The notes under the pieces: generated by a model
What the model was told of the DNA's origin: nothing
Seen by the model: only the letters and a program-made list of their open reading frames with translations
Database searches by the model: none
Shown here: in pieces, positions 54,847 through 64,000 of the stretch
Numbering within the stretch: position 1 is the stretch's first letter
Layout of the letters: each line of letters begins with the position of its first letter
Assembly: GCA_018257865.1 (NCBI GenBank)
Contig: JAEUBA010000059.1
Coordinates: 1 to 64,000 of the forward strand
Direction of reading: 5' to 3'
DNA length: 64,000 nt
Source: Stereocaulon alpinum
Lineage: Eukaryota; Ascomycota; Lecanoromycetes; Lecanorales; Stereocaulaceae
Made by a program: the position numbers and the translations under genes

Positions 54847-56585
54847 ATGGACGGTATCGAGGACAAGATCATACTCATCGAGCTGTTGTTCTCAGCCCTC
54901 GTTCTTTATTTATCGGGTCGTATGTTTACCGAGTCTTCTTTCATAAACTTTCCCATATCCCAGGACCAAAGCTAGCTGCTGCAAGTCTGTGGTACGAGTT
55001 CTACTACGATGTAGTCTTGAGGGGCCGGTACACGTTTGAAATCGAGGAACTACGTGAGGAATATGGCGAGTAAAACACCATGAAGAAGCATATAGAATCA
55101 GAATATTGCTTAAACGCATCAGGCCCAATCATCAGTATCAGCCTTTACGGGATCCATATTCATGACCCAGAGTAGATACCTCTCCCCGTCGAGCTGTAAT
55201 CAGCAATCAATAATTTCACCGTAGGTACCTCGACACAATATATCCCGGCTCATCACCTCGAACCATGAAATATTCATGGAGCAAGCACATGTTCGGCCTG
55301 CGAACTTCCGTCCTTGTGACAGAGTGTCACGAGCTGCACTGTGTTCGTCGAGGGCTGTAGCGCATTACTTCTCCGTTTCAACGCTACGACGTCTCGAACC
55401 AGGCGTGCAATTCCAAATTGACAAACTGATCTCCCGGCTACACGACCTCAAGGAATCCAACACCATTATAAACCTACGCGACGTCTTTGGGTCTTTCACC
55501 GCCGATACCATTAGTCAATATGGCTTTGCTCGAGCGTATGGTTTCCTAGATGACCCAAACTGTTCCCCGTACTGGCACAGGATGTTGATGGATATCTCCG
55601 AAAATGGACACCTCCTCAAGCAAATTGGCTGGATGCTACCATTGATGCAAGCCATGCCTGTGTGGATGGCGAAGATCGTGGTTCCGCGGATGCATGTTCT
55701 AAGTAGATGGCAAGCAGTACGCCAGGCACAATGGCCCATCGAATCTCACTTGCCCTGTCAATAGTGGACCCAGAGTTTCCGCACACAAATCATTGAAGTC
55801 AAAGAATCAATGACCAGAGGCAAATGATCTTCAGGCCAAAGAACAATCTTTCACGACGTCCTATCAAATCCGCAAGTGCGACCGCAAGAGAAGGAGATGG
55901 ATCATCTCCAAGACGAAGCCCAAGTCATCATCGGCGCCGGGACCATCACAGCAGCCCACATTCTCGCCACTACAACCTTCTACCTCATTGACGACCCTTC
56001 CATACGCGGAAAGCTTCAAGCCGAACTTGAGCCTCTCATGCAAGAGACGGGTGGGAAGCCCAAATGGTCTCAGCTCGAGCAACTTCCATACCTCTCCGCC
56101 ATAATCTAAGAAGGTCTTCGCACCGGCAATGGCATCTCTCATCGCCTCCAGCGTGTCTTCCCAGACACCTTGCTAGAGCACAACGGCTATACCATACCGA
56201 TAATGACGCCAGTTGGTATGACCCCGATGCTAGTTCACAACAACGTACGTACTGCCTGTTTGAGGAACCTCTATCGCGGCTCGATTGCTAATCAAAGGTT
56301 CCAGCCATCACTCTTCCCTGAACCACGAGCGTACAACCCAGACCGCTTCCTAAAGCGGCCCGGACTAAAGAAGTACGTCTCCGCCTGTGGGAGAGGAAGT
56401 CGCCGATGCGCTGGAATTCATCTCGCATATGCCGAGCCCTATCTTGTGCTTACTGCTATATTTGCGCCTGGACGCTTTAATTGAAAATTGTATGAGACTA
56501 GCATTACGGACGTGGAGACGAAGCATGATCTCATGAATACGTCACCAAAGTTGGATCCGAAGGGGATCAGGGTAGTTGTCAACTA
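54847..56585 (+). pseudogene. Cytochrome P450, recently decayed
   Basis: MDGIEDKIILIELLFSALVLYL is a membrane anchor. A frameshift near 54,920 leads to FHKLSHIPGPKLAAASLWYEFYYDV. Two GT-AG introns still splice correctly: YGE to GPIISISLYGIHIHDPE, then EYLDTIYPGSSPRTMKYSWSKHMFG. A 1-nt loss near 55,350 shifts the frame within the expected HRVRRRAVAHYFS region. Later TAG and TGA codons interrupt at 55,762 and 55,826. The I-helix IIGAGTITAAH is intact, but the K-helix reads II-TAA-EGLR, so a stop falls just before the ExxR motif. The heme loop GRGSRRCAG and AYAE follow near 56,390. The wording resembles trichodiene-oxygenase-like (CYP58-type) enzymes. Few lesions in otherwise well-preserved sequence indicate recent loss. 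Confidence 0.85.
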
Positions 56586-56777
56586 ATGACGGCAGTGAAT
56601 GCTCGGGGAACATTTCCATTGGTGCCAATCAATCAATGCTGCATACTAACAATGAATGCCAACGAATACCGGTCACTAACAAAAACAAATGCCATGGATT
56701 CGGGGTATTTACCCGCCATAGCAGCGCGCAAGGGGCAAAACTCTATCATTTCACATATTTCAAGGGTTCAAATCCCA

Positions 56778-58109
56778 TCAAACCGCGTCCTTATTCCAAC
56801 CAATCCCCGAATCATCTCTGCTGTGGAGGCTGATAGTCAAGTTTCTATGCTTAGGTGGCTCAGGGTATACCTCCTTTATGCCCCTCGGGTCGAAAGTCAT
56901 CAAGTCATTCCATTCCCTGTTTGAGGGCAATCTTCCACTGAATACAGCCAGTCAGTCGACCTTTCCCCAACGAGTGCTCACATGATGGGTAACTTACCGA
57001 TTCTTCTGCCAAGTCCTGCCATTCACGCCCCAATGTTCTTCTCTCACATCGGATATGGGCTCAGTCCAAGACTCATCTTTCATGCCAAGAAGCCGGGCAA
57101 GACGCCTATGTTCATTGATATGCCGCTTGATGACAGGCCCATGATGGTTCTTCGAAGATATCAATCTGTCAATCCTGCCGCGCATTTCCTTGATATCTTG
57201 ATTTTTCTCCACTTTATCCATTTTTTCTTGCCTGTAAATTTCCACCTCTGCCTCAGTGATCTTCATTCCGTGGTAATCAACCAAGGCTTTGTGCGGAGAA
57301 GTGGGATCGGGAAGGCCAGGTACAAGGGGAAGATTGGGAGATTGCCCGGCATTAGTGTTGTCTTTAAAGCCTACCTTTGAGGATCTGCACGAATCTTTTG
57401 TTACTTATCAAGTCTCAGGAGTTTGCGGAGGTAAAAAACCTGGAAATAAACATACCGATGACACTCTGGCCGATAATTATCCACAATATCCTTAGTCATC
57501 CTCATTTCAACAATCCAATCCTGCTCAAGCCACTCATTAATCTGTTCCACTCGATCGGCTAATACCCTCAACTGCGACGCATGATGATTCAAAGATGCCT
57601 CCCAAGCAGGATCCTTTTCAGGGATGGGGACCCTTTGTGTCACAGATTCCACAGGAACTTTGTCTTTAGATGCGTCCTCATTCGTGGCTGTGGGCTTGGT
57701 CCATATATCCTGGAGAGGGAGTTCCTTCCTTGGCTTCCTAATAGGTTTGAGGATAGAAGTCGGCGATGCAGTCTGAGGTGCAGGGATGGAAGCCTCGTTT
57801 GCAGGTGGTGCAGGCGTATGCGGTTGTTCAGGCGTCCGGCGTCCGGCCGGGGGTTCAAAGGGCGGCGGTGTTGGGTTGCGAATCGATTCGAATTCTTCAT
57901 CTAGTTGCGGCGGTGGAGTATCGGATCTCTGTGTCACAACAACAATTCAGCGAAGGAGCGGTGAGAGGAGGAAGGAAAAATATCGCCCGCACCTTTTTCC
58001 CTTGGGCCCGTTCACTAAGCTTGCGATTTGTTTTGTTTCGGCCGAAGAACTCCATGCTCTTGTCCCGAACGTGTCTACTTGATCTGCTGATTGACTCGAT
58101 GAAGGGCAT
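56778..58109 (-). CDS. Uncharacterised fungal protein, Pro-rich with coiled coil
   Basis: Model complement(join(56778..56937,56998..57374,57440..57928,57993..58109)), 380 residues, four exons, introns 60, 65 and 64 nt; phases close exactly. The start MPFIESISRSSRHV splices KK to RSDTPPPQLDEEFESIRNP. Residues about 40-125 are Pro-rich and disordered. Next come DPAWEASLNHHASQLRVLADRVEQINEWLEQDW and then KITEAEVEIYRQEKMDKVEKNQDIKEMRGRIDRLI, both likely coiled coils. A GTAAGT donor at 56,997 supports a last exon ending GWNKDAV; without it the protein would stop at TAA 56,994. No known domain is recognised. Neighbours give no functional clue. Confidence 0.65.
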
Positions 58110-58640
58110 TGCGCAATATAACTGCAGGAGAAGCGAGTAGCAATATGTATTGATGTAATGCTTGTTGAAGGAAGATTCCCAGGGAATGGCGACATGTTAA
58201 TTTGCTAGGCTCGACTGACTTGCTCTTTCTCTATTCTAGTTCTTCGAGAAGCTCTTGCCAATCAAGAGCAAACGGCGGTTGCTTGCCCTGAACCTCTCCC
58301 GCTTTTCATTGTTTTGACCTTGGTTGTCGTCAAGACTGATGGGCTAAGGATTTAGGACATGGACGAATATTTGTAGCCGATTTCCAGACACCTGAGTCCA
58401 AATACGCCTGTCATTAGTTTAGAACATCAGCACATGACACAAGGTGCACGAAAAGCGTAATCATGTAAACGCATTGCTTTTGGGGTATCTATGCTATGCC
58501 GCAGTACTGTGAAATCGTGAAATGCCTTCCCTTCTATCTAGTGTACAAAAATGCGTCTGCATCATCCACAACGCCAACGGAACGACAGATGAAGGCCGAT
58601 CCAGCCCACAGACACAACAAACGCCTCTTGTCCTTCTTCT
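58110..58640. other. Intergenic, no gene recognised
   Basis: Upstream region of the preceding minus-strand gene. It passes into the degenerate tandem repeat that starts near 58,646. Confidence 0.45.
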
Positions 58641-58645
58641 GCCTC

Positions 58646-59010
58646 TGAGAACGTTCCGGCCTTGACTTCCATCGTCGCCAGTCAGCTCACATTGACAAAA
58701 AGCGAACAAGATTAGTAAGGTATGCCCCACCGGTCTCCTCCTCTCCAACTTCCACCTCAGGAAATGTTCCAGCTTTGACTTTCGTCGTTGCCGGTCGGTT
58801 CCCAGTGATGTAGAGACGGAAAAGGATTGTCCGATGCCCCACCAAAATCCTACCATCCTCGTTGTATCTCTAGAAACATTTCAGCCTTGGCGTAAGTCGT
58901 TGCCGATCGGCTCCTAGTGATAGGATGTGAATAGTGTTCGTAAGGTGTGTACGGTGTGGGTGGAAACGGCGACTTCTGCCATTCATCTCAGAAAAGGTTC
59001 GAAAGAAGCG
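58646..59010. repeat. Degenerate tandem repeat, about 112-bp period
   Basis: Three and a bit units begin at 58,646 (TGAGAACGTTCCGGCCTTGAC), 58,758 (CAGGAAATGTTCCAGCTTTGAC) and 58,870 (CTAGAAACATTTCAGCCTTGG), exactly 112 bp apart, with a weaker fourth start near 58,987. Each unit continues with a TCGTCGCCAGTCAGCTC / TCGTTGCCGGTCGGTTC / TCGTTGCCGATCGGCTC core. Units are roughly two-thirds identical by eye, so the array is old. It lies just beyond the stop codon of the next minus-strand gene. Confidence 0.75.
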
Positions 59011-59131
59011 AATGTATTGAAGGGAACATTGTTAAACCGCATGATTGTGTAAAATCGCATTGTTGATGAAAATGACGAGTTGGAGATTGAAACGACTCGG
59101 ATGTCCTGATGAGGAATCGATGAAGTACTGC

Positions 59132-62066
59132 CTAAGCAGCTGCGCCGAGAGCAGCACACTGACCAGTTCGGGAGGCTGTGAATGCGTCGTAGTCCAGACC
59201 AAGGTCCTTTGCCTCAGCCTCAGCGTCCGCTGGTGTCCATCCAGCATTGAGGGCCTGCTGAACCTTGTCGCTCGTCACAAAATTGTTTGTGAAAGTGGCT
59301 TTAGGCGGGAAGGTGGCTATACTTGCTGAAGTAGCGGTGATGGAATCATGGTCGCTGGTATCGGCCTGTTGCTTTTCGAATATATATTCGGCAAATTGAG
59401 CTTCCTCATCCTCAATAGCGGCCTGAGTGTCATGAATGTCATCCCAGTTATGCTCGACAAAATCTCTCACTCTAGAATTGACCGTCTTTACGTAGTCATC
59501 GTATGCAGAAACATGGCCAGAAGGCATGACGGCTGGAGTATGGCGCGGGCCAACTAAGCTCGCGCTTGGGTGTTGAGTACCCGTAAAGGGGAGACGGAGA
59601 CCAGGGTAGGCGGGGTCGTAACGTGGAATGTGTTGACCTTCGATCTCCGGGTCATATTCAAATTCGTCTTGCACTTTGTTTGTATCGATCGGCTGCACTA
59701 TGGATGAATCTTCGCCGCCTTCAGAGCCTACTGTGGATGTGGAGAGACGACTCGACTCCCGAAGCCTACTACCAGTGCGTGGCTGATGCATCAATGCTTT
59801 CTGCCTAGCCTTCTCCACTGCATCGACGTAGGAACGACCCGTCGTAGAGGACGTTGGAGGTAAAGAAGCATGGCTTGGATTTGGTCGCGGTGGTGGGGCC
59901 ATTGCCTCTGGTTCTGAAATTGATGACGGCTTCGCAACGGGAGCTATGTGAGATTCATTGGATGTTGGTATGGTGGTCGGAGATGTATGCTGAGTAGCGG
60001 CGGTGGTCGACGATGCACCTTTGGTGGGCGTTTGGCCGTCTTCGTGCTCTTCATCCTCGTCGGAGTCGCTATCTGAAGGGGACGGCACTCTGAAGGAGTT
60101 TGGTTGTATTGTACGGGCAGGCGGGGTGGACATGGCATTCGATGCCGTTTGTGACTGATTGTCGAATGTATTATCTTTTGACACGTCATCAACAGGGGCC
60201 TTTGGTGATTCAGGAGCCGCAAACTTTGTGCCAGTGTAAGGTCGAGCGGCGTGCGGGTCCCCTAGAATCTCATTGTCAGGCAGGCTTTGGCGAATCCTCT
60301 TGGCAGCTCGTGCTTTCGTTGGGCTGTCTTGTCCCTCCTCGTCACTGTCACTATCGGTATCAGAGTGGCCAAAATAGGTCAAGTCCATACCAAAGCCAAC
60401 ACCCACTGGATTTGGGATTACGTCAGGAGAGGGTAGACGCGTATGCAGCCGCTTTCGCTTCGTTCCAGGCACCTGAGCTGCCTCCAATTCAGCCTCAATC
60501 TTTTTTCTCTCACTGAAGAGGCGTGCTCTCTCTTTTGAGATAGTCTCCCGCTCCTTGGCCAATTCCTCTTGCTGTGCTTTGAACTCCTCTTGTTGCTCCC
60601 TGAATGTACGTTGCTCCTGAGTCTCTGCCATGGCTTGATCATACTTAGCCTTCGCTCGGGCATAGTTCAACAATCTTGGCTCATGACGCTTTGGTGGACC
60701 TTCCGTAGCACGTTTACGCAGAATTTCACAATATATATCATGAAAAGGTCTATCCACAACGCCGTTCTGTTGGCGAGGCTCTGTCTGCGGGCCGCTTTCT
60801 GATTGAAAGTCTTGTTGTTGAGCGAATTCATCGGCGTCGATATCCATGACCGCTTCCTGTTCATTATGATCTTTCTGTAGACCGTATCGTGTTCGAAGAT
60901 GTGGCTGTCGAGCGAACTTGACTGGGTGAGGGTTGGGGCGGTTGAAATCTAAAGTCTCTGCTTGCGATTGCCGACCTGGCGTTATTGCTGGGCGGCGGTT
61001 GGTGACTGTGTCAGCTGATGGTGTGCGACTGGATGAAAATGGAAAGAATTTAGAAACCGACTTGACAGAAGGTATGAGGCTCGTTAGACCCCATCCTCTC
61101 GCGCTTGGCGTCTCGGGGACATGCTCTGCTTGTGGCTGAGTTTGCAATTGTGAAAAGCGACCTGGTGTTTTTGTCTCGTTATGTTCGTTCTCGTGTTCCT
61201 CTATTTCATATCTCTTCCGTTTCTTCTCGGCGGACGAGACCGGGCGGTACGTGTAAGGGTTTGGGGGGTTTGTGGGGCCAAGCCGAAGATTGCCACGTGC
61301 GTCAAACATTTTGGTCGGATCGTAATCATCGGCTTGGGCTATAGCTTTGGTCTTGAGCCGCTTGTGGGATGGAATAACGAGCTCGTTCTCGCTGTCTGAT
61401 TCACTATGCTCAGTGGGGGACCTTGGCAATTCCATATAAAAGGGGGAGCATTCAGGGTGGTACAGGTGCTGGTGTGACAAATAGCCACCCATCGGTGCCC
61501 ATTGGGGGGAGGTTTGGGTACACGCGTCAACGTATGTAGGACTGGGTGCCACAAAAGAAGCGGGGATCTCACTGATCGGTGCCTGTACCCCTATCAGTAC
61601 TGGAGGGGAAAAGGCGGAAAACAATTCTGCATAGGAGAATGGCACTTACAGACAGTCCTTCCTCGCCCTGTTTCTCGATTGCCTGGGCGCTCTGACCTTG
61701 GTTTCGTTGACCTGCCTTTGAGGCAGTAGGCCTGACAGGTCTCCCACGACCTTGTGGTTTTGCCTGCTGTAATGCTGCCGAGGCTTGTGTAGTGGGACAG
61801 ACGTCTATTGTAGCTACGAGTGGTTCGGTATTAGTCGGGATAACTGTGAATGTGAATGCGTTGGTGGCTGATTGGAGTTGTGTTGAAGCTGTAGCATCGT
61901 CCTGTGCGCCTGTTGAGGGCTGTGTAGCAGTTTGGGGTCGTGCTTTTCTTTGACGTGTACGACGTCTGCCTCTAGGCTCATCGGTCAAAGCTTGGGGAGG
62001 TGACGGCGGGACACCGGCCTGCTGTAGCTGGACTCTCTGGGCTCGGGTCTTCCTCGTGGTACTCAT
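59132..62066 (-). CDS. Large uncharacterised, largely disordered protein
   Basis: Model complement(join(59132..61582,61650..62066)), 955 residues, one 67-nt intron joining EEGLS to APISEIP. The ATG at 62,066 (MSTTRKTRAQR) is the first real ATG. The N-terminus is basic (RRRTRQRKAR), compatible with nuclear entry. Most of the protein is low-complexity Ser/Pro/Thr/Asp. There is one strong coiled coil at about residues 445-510 (EEFKAQQEELAKERETISKER and on), followed by a KRKRLH basic cluster, a GVGFGMDLTYFGHSD patch and acidic SDSDSDEDEE runs. The last 60 residues look folded (VQQALNAGWTPADAEAEAKDLGLDYDAF). I do not recognise a family; nuclear pore or chromatin roles are possible but unsupported. 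Confidence 0.8.
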
Positions 62067-62716
62067 CGTTGCGGTCAAAATTGAGGGGGTGGCCCTCAGG
62101 GCCGAAAGTATTGCCAGTGGTTCAAATTTGGGTTCACAGCTCTTGAAAGGTGTCTTAGTGTCTTTGCTGACGAATGTGAAGTGATGTAGTGACTTTTGAG
62201 AAAGTGGTGTTGTGGATGAAAGTTGTGGATTATGTTGTTATGCTTTAGATTGTTGTTGATGCACTTCCCGTCGGATACGGCTAACTAGCGCGGCCGATTA
62301 GCGCGCTTTCTGAAGCGGGCTCCGCCAAGAATGGGCCATTGACAGCTTGACAGCACATAGGATAAGCTAATAGCCTTATATGATTTGACTCTTTCGCGGT
62401 CATGAACTCGGTTCTATTGACATTGAGGCACACGTGCATCTCTAGTTATCTATTAGGCCAACTATTGGCTACAGATGGCCTCATTCCTCAACCCCACACG
62501 CTCAAAGAGTAAGAGTACATGACAGCTCTGCCAATAGTCATACGCATCTTTCATCAGGACCAAGCCTACTCTACTGTGACCGAGCCAATTGTTCCATATG
62601 AAGCTGCCAGTAGAAGATGCAGTAGACTATGAGCCTTTGTACCAGGCCAATGGCAAGTCAAGCCACTGCCGTAGATCTGTGACTCTCTCGACGTAGTCGC
62701 GGGGCGATACCCTGCG
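62067..62716. other. Intergenic, no gene recognised
   Basis: Upstream of the 955-residue gene and downstream of the uS15m stop. Ordinary sequence, no features recognised. Confidence 0.5.
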
Positions 62717-63794
62717 TCATTGCACCGAAATCTGCCCTTTCCAGCAGGCGGGTGTCAGTCCGAGAGTCTGAAGCATATGCTGCCATCGTTCTGAGCCCCT
62801 CTCCTTCCTTTCCATATATTTCAACAACTTCTGCCGCCGATGCAAAAGGAGCCTCAGGTTTCGCTTGTTGACCTTATCTTTGCGACTCTCGCCCTCATAG
62901 CGATCTGCCAGCACGCGTATCTTGGCCGTCAGAACACCAATCTGCACCTCTGACGAACCTGTATCTGGTCCTGCCCTGGGCACTGGCTCAGCAGCTTGAG
63001 CTAGGACGGCACTCTGCGTCGTAATTGCAGAGGCTTTCGGTTTCAGCGTTAGGTCCGTCTTATGCCGGCCCAAAGTATCGACGACACGCTCAACATTCTT
63101 CTTGGTCCGATGTAGACTGCTACCATTGGCAAGACTGATTATACGCTGTATTGCTTCCGCGGCCGTGGCGTGTCGCGCTTCCCATTGCCGACGCTCACTC
63201 ACTTCACGATCCAGATCCTCTCTTCCTAAATCTGTAGGCGCCAGTGGCTCTGTGAGCCAACGAGAGAATTTTATTGATTCCTCAAGCTCTTTGGGTTGAA
63301 TTCCGTGATCTAGATGTATCTCCTCCGACGCATGCGCTGGCGATGGAGGTGGCTTATCAGGATCCGTCTTTAGTGCTTCAAGTGATATCGCATCTGCGTC
63401 CTGTGCGATTTGCTGGGGAACAATGGTATCGAACGACTCGACAAAGGGTGTAGAAATGCCACGGATAGGATCCCCAAACTCCTTAGCCCTTTGCTCTTTG
63501 AGTATTGCTTGTCGGCTTAGGTTGGCGTCTTTGCGAGCTTTAGCCTGACGCAGGGCGTACGTGTCACGCCTTTCATACTTCTTGGCTTTCCGTACAGTCG
63601 TCGCTAAGGTGCTAGTCGTAGAAAATGGAACCGCCGACGGTGTTAAGGTAGGGGCGAGAAAACTTGGAGGAGCGTGTTTCCACAACGATTCTGTTGTAGA
63701 ATTAGCAGATGCACTGCAATTATGTTGTCCTTAATCGATAGTGTATACCGTATGCATTACGTGTGGCTAGCCGGAACGAAAGCTTTGAAGCCAT
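62717..63794 (-). CDS. MRPS28: Mitochondrial small-subunit ribosomal protein uS15m
   Basis: Model complement(join(62717..63690,63761..63794)), 335 residues, one 70-nt intron. The first exon MASKLSFRLAT joins QSLWKHAPPSFLAP, giving a basic, Ser/Thr-rich mitochondrial presequence; the long downstream frame lacks an ATG, which demands this exon. The uS15 domain is near residues 245-325: GSSEVQIGVLTAKIRVLADRY, KVNKRNLRLLLHRRQKLLKYMER and W-x-HMLQTLGL. The central stretch is the long N-terminal extension typical of fungal uS15m. It acts in the mitoribosome small subunit. The gene symbol follows the yeast name. Confidence 0.92.
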
Positions 63795-64000
63795 CTCATG
63801 GCATTGCAAATATTTGTTAATGGCAGCAATTGGGGTTCTGGTCAATTTCTTCCTCCGTAAGATACACGGCCGCGCTAAACTAGTGTGGTAACGTAAATGA
63901 ACGCACAAACATTCTAAGCCAAAATTCGTCTCCAACCTCGTAGACAACAGCAGCCATTCCGTCCTTAAATTACTACCTCACACTCTCTTCACATTAAGAC
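63795..64000. other. Upstream of uS15m, window end
   Basis: An open minus-strand frame continues upstream of the chosen ATG, so a slightly longer N-terminus is possible, but the presequence starting at 63,794 already fits. Nothing else is seen. Confidence 0.4.

Noticed and set aside
56700..56790. tRNA gene suggested by GGGTTCAAATCCC at 56,764
   Set aside because: No matching acceptor stem, D-arm or anticodon arm upstream, and it lies in the last exon of the predicted minus-strand gene.
58494..58856. 120-codon minus-strand frame across the 112-bp repeats
   Set aside because: The frame exists only because of the repeat sequence, shows no periodic peptide and has no homology I can recognise.
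1..64000. CRISPR arrays, bacterial insertion sequences, rRNA genes
   Set aside because: No regular spacer array, bacterial transposase or rRNA sequence was seen; the window is fungal nuclear DNA with LTR elements.

Overview
The window is the left end of a chromosome of a filamentous ascomycete (Pezizomycotina). It opens with 20 copies of CCTAAC, which is TTAGGG telomeric repeat on the other strand. Genes carry short GT-AG introns (mostly 46-70 nt), several are typical filamentous-fungal families, and the repeats bear the C-to-T signature of repeat-induced point mutation (RIP). Gene content and the strength of RIP would suit a Dothideomycete, but that rank is an inference.

Layout. (1) 1-120: telomere. 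(2) 121 to about 11,470: a RIP-destroyed subtelomere with almost no CpA or TpG left and stop codons in every frame. By reading through the stops I recognise a minus-strand remnant of the subtelomeric OrsD/telomere-linked-helicase type, a plus-strand Ty3/gypsy chromovirus pol, a minus-strand gypsy gag, a pair of long direct repeats and several small tandem repeats. (3) About 11.5-38.7 kb: an accessory zone mixing apparently intact genes (a cytochrome P450, a seven-helix rhodopsin/PTH11-like protein, an aspartic-peptidase-like membrane protein, an atypical Rho-like GTPase, a GH25 lysozyme) with decaying ones (a Zn2Cys6 regulator, a trypsin-fold protein, an MFS transporter, an RTA1 protein). A complete 5.3 kb Ty1/copia element with 200-bp LTRs and a 5-bp target-site duplication sits at 30,723-36,042; its RIP is strikingly one-stranded. 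(4) 38.9-40.6 kb: a five-exon sterol reductase most like DHCR7. (5) 40.6-44.2 kb: no recognisable gene. (6) 44.2-64 kb: housekeeping core with the pseudouridine synthase Pus3/Deg1, the Holliday-junction resolvase GEN1/Yen1, an Arp10/Ro7 dynactin subunit, the CTP-dependent diacylglycerol kinase Dgk1, the DEAD-box helicase Spb4, a decayed P450, two fungal proteins of unknown function and mitochondrial ribosomal protein uS15m.

The window runs as a gradient from telomere, through RIP-killed repeats and a belt of dying accessory genes, to conserved genes. I see no biosynthetic cluster: the accessory genes look like independent residents. For multi-exon genes I built splice models by hand; in each, exon phases add up to an open frame and introns begin GT and end AG. 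No alignment or database search was run, and family names rest on recognised motifs.
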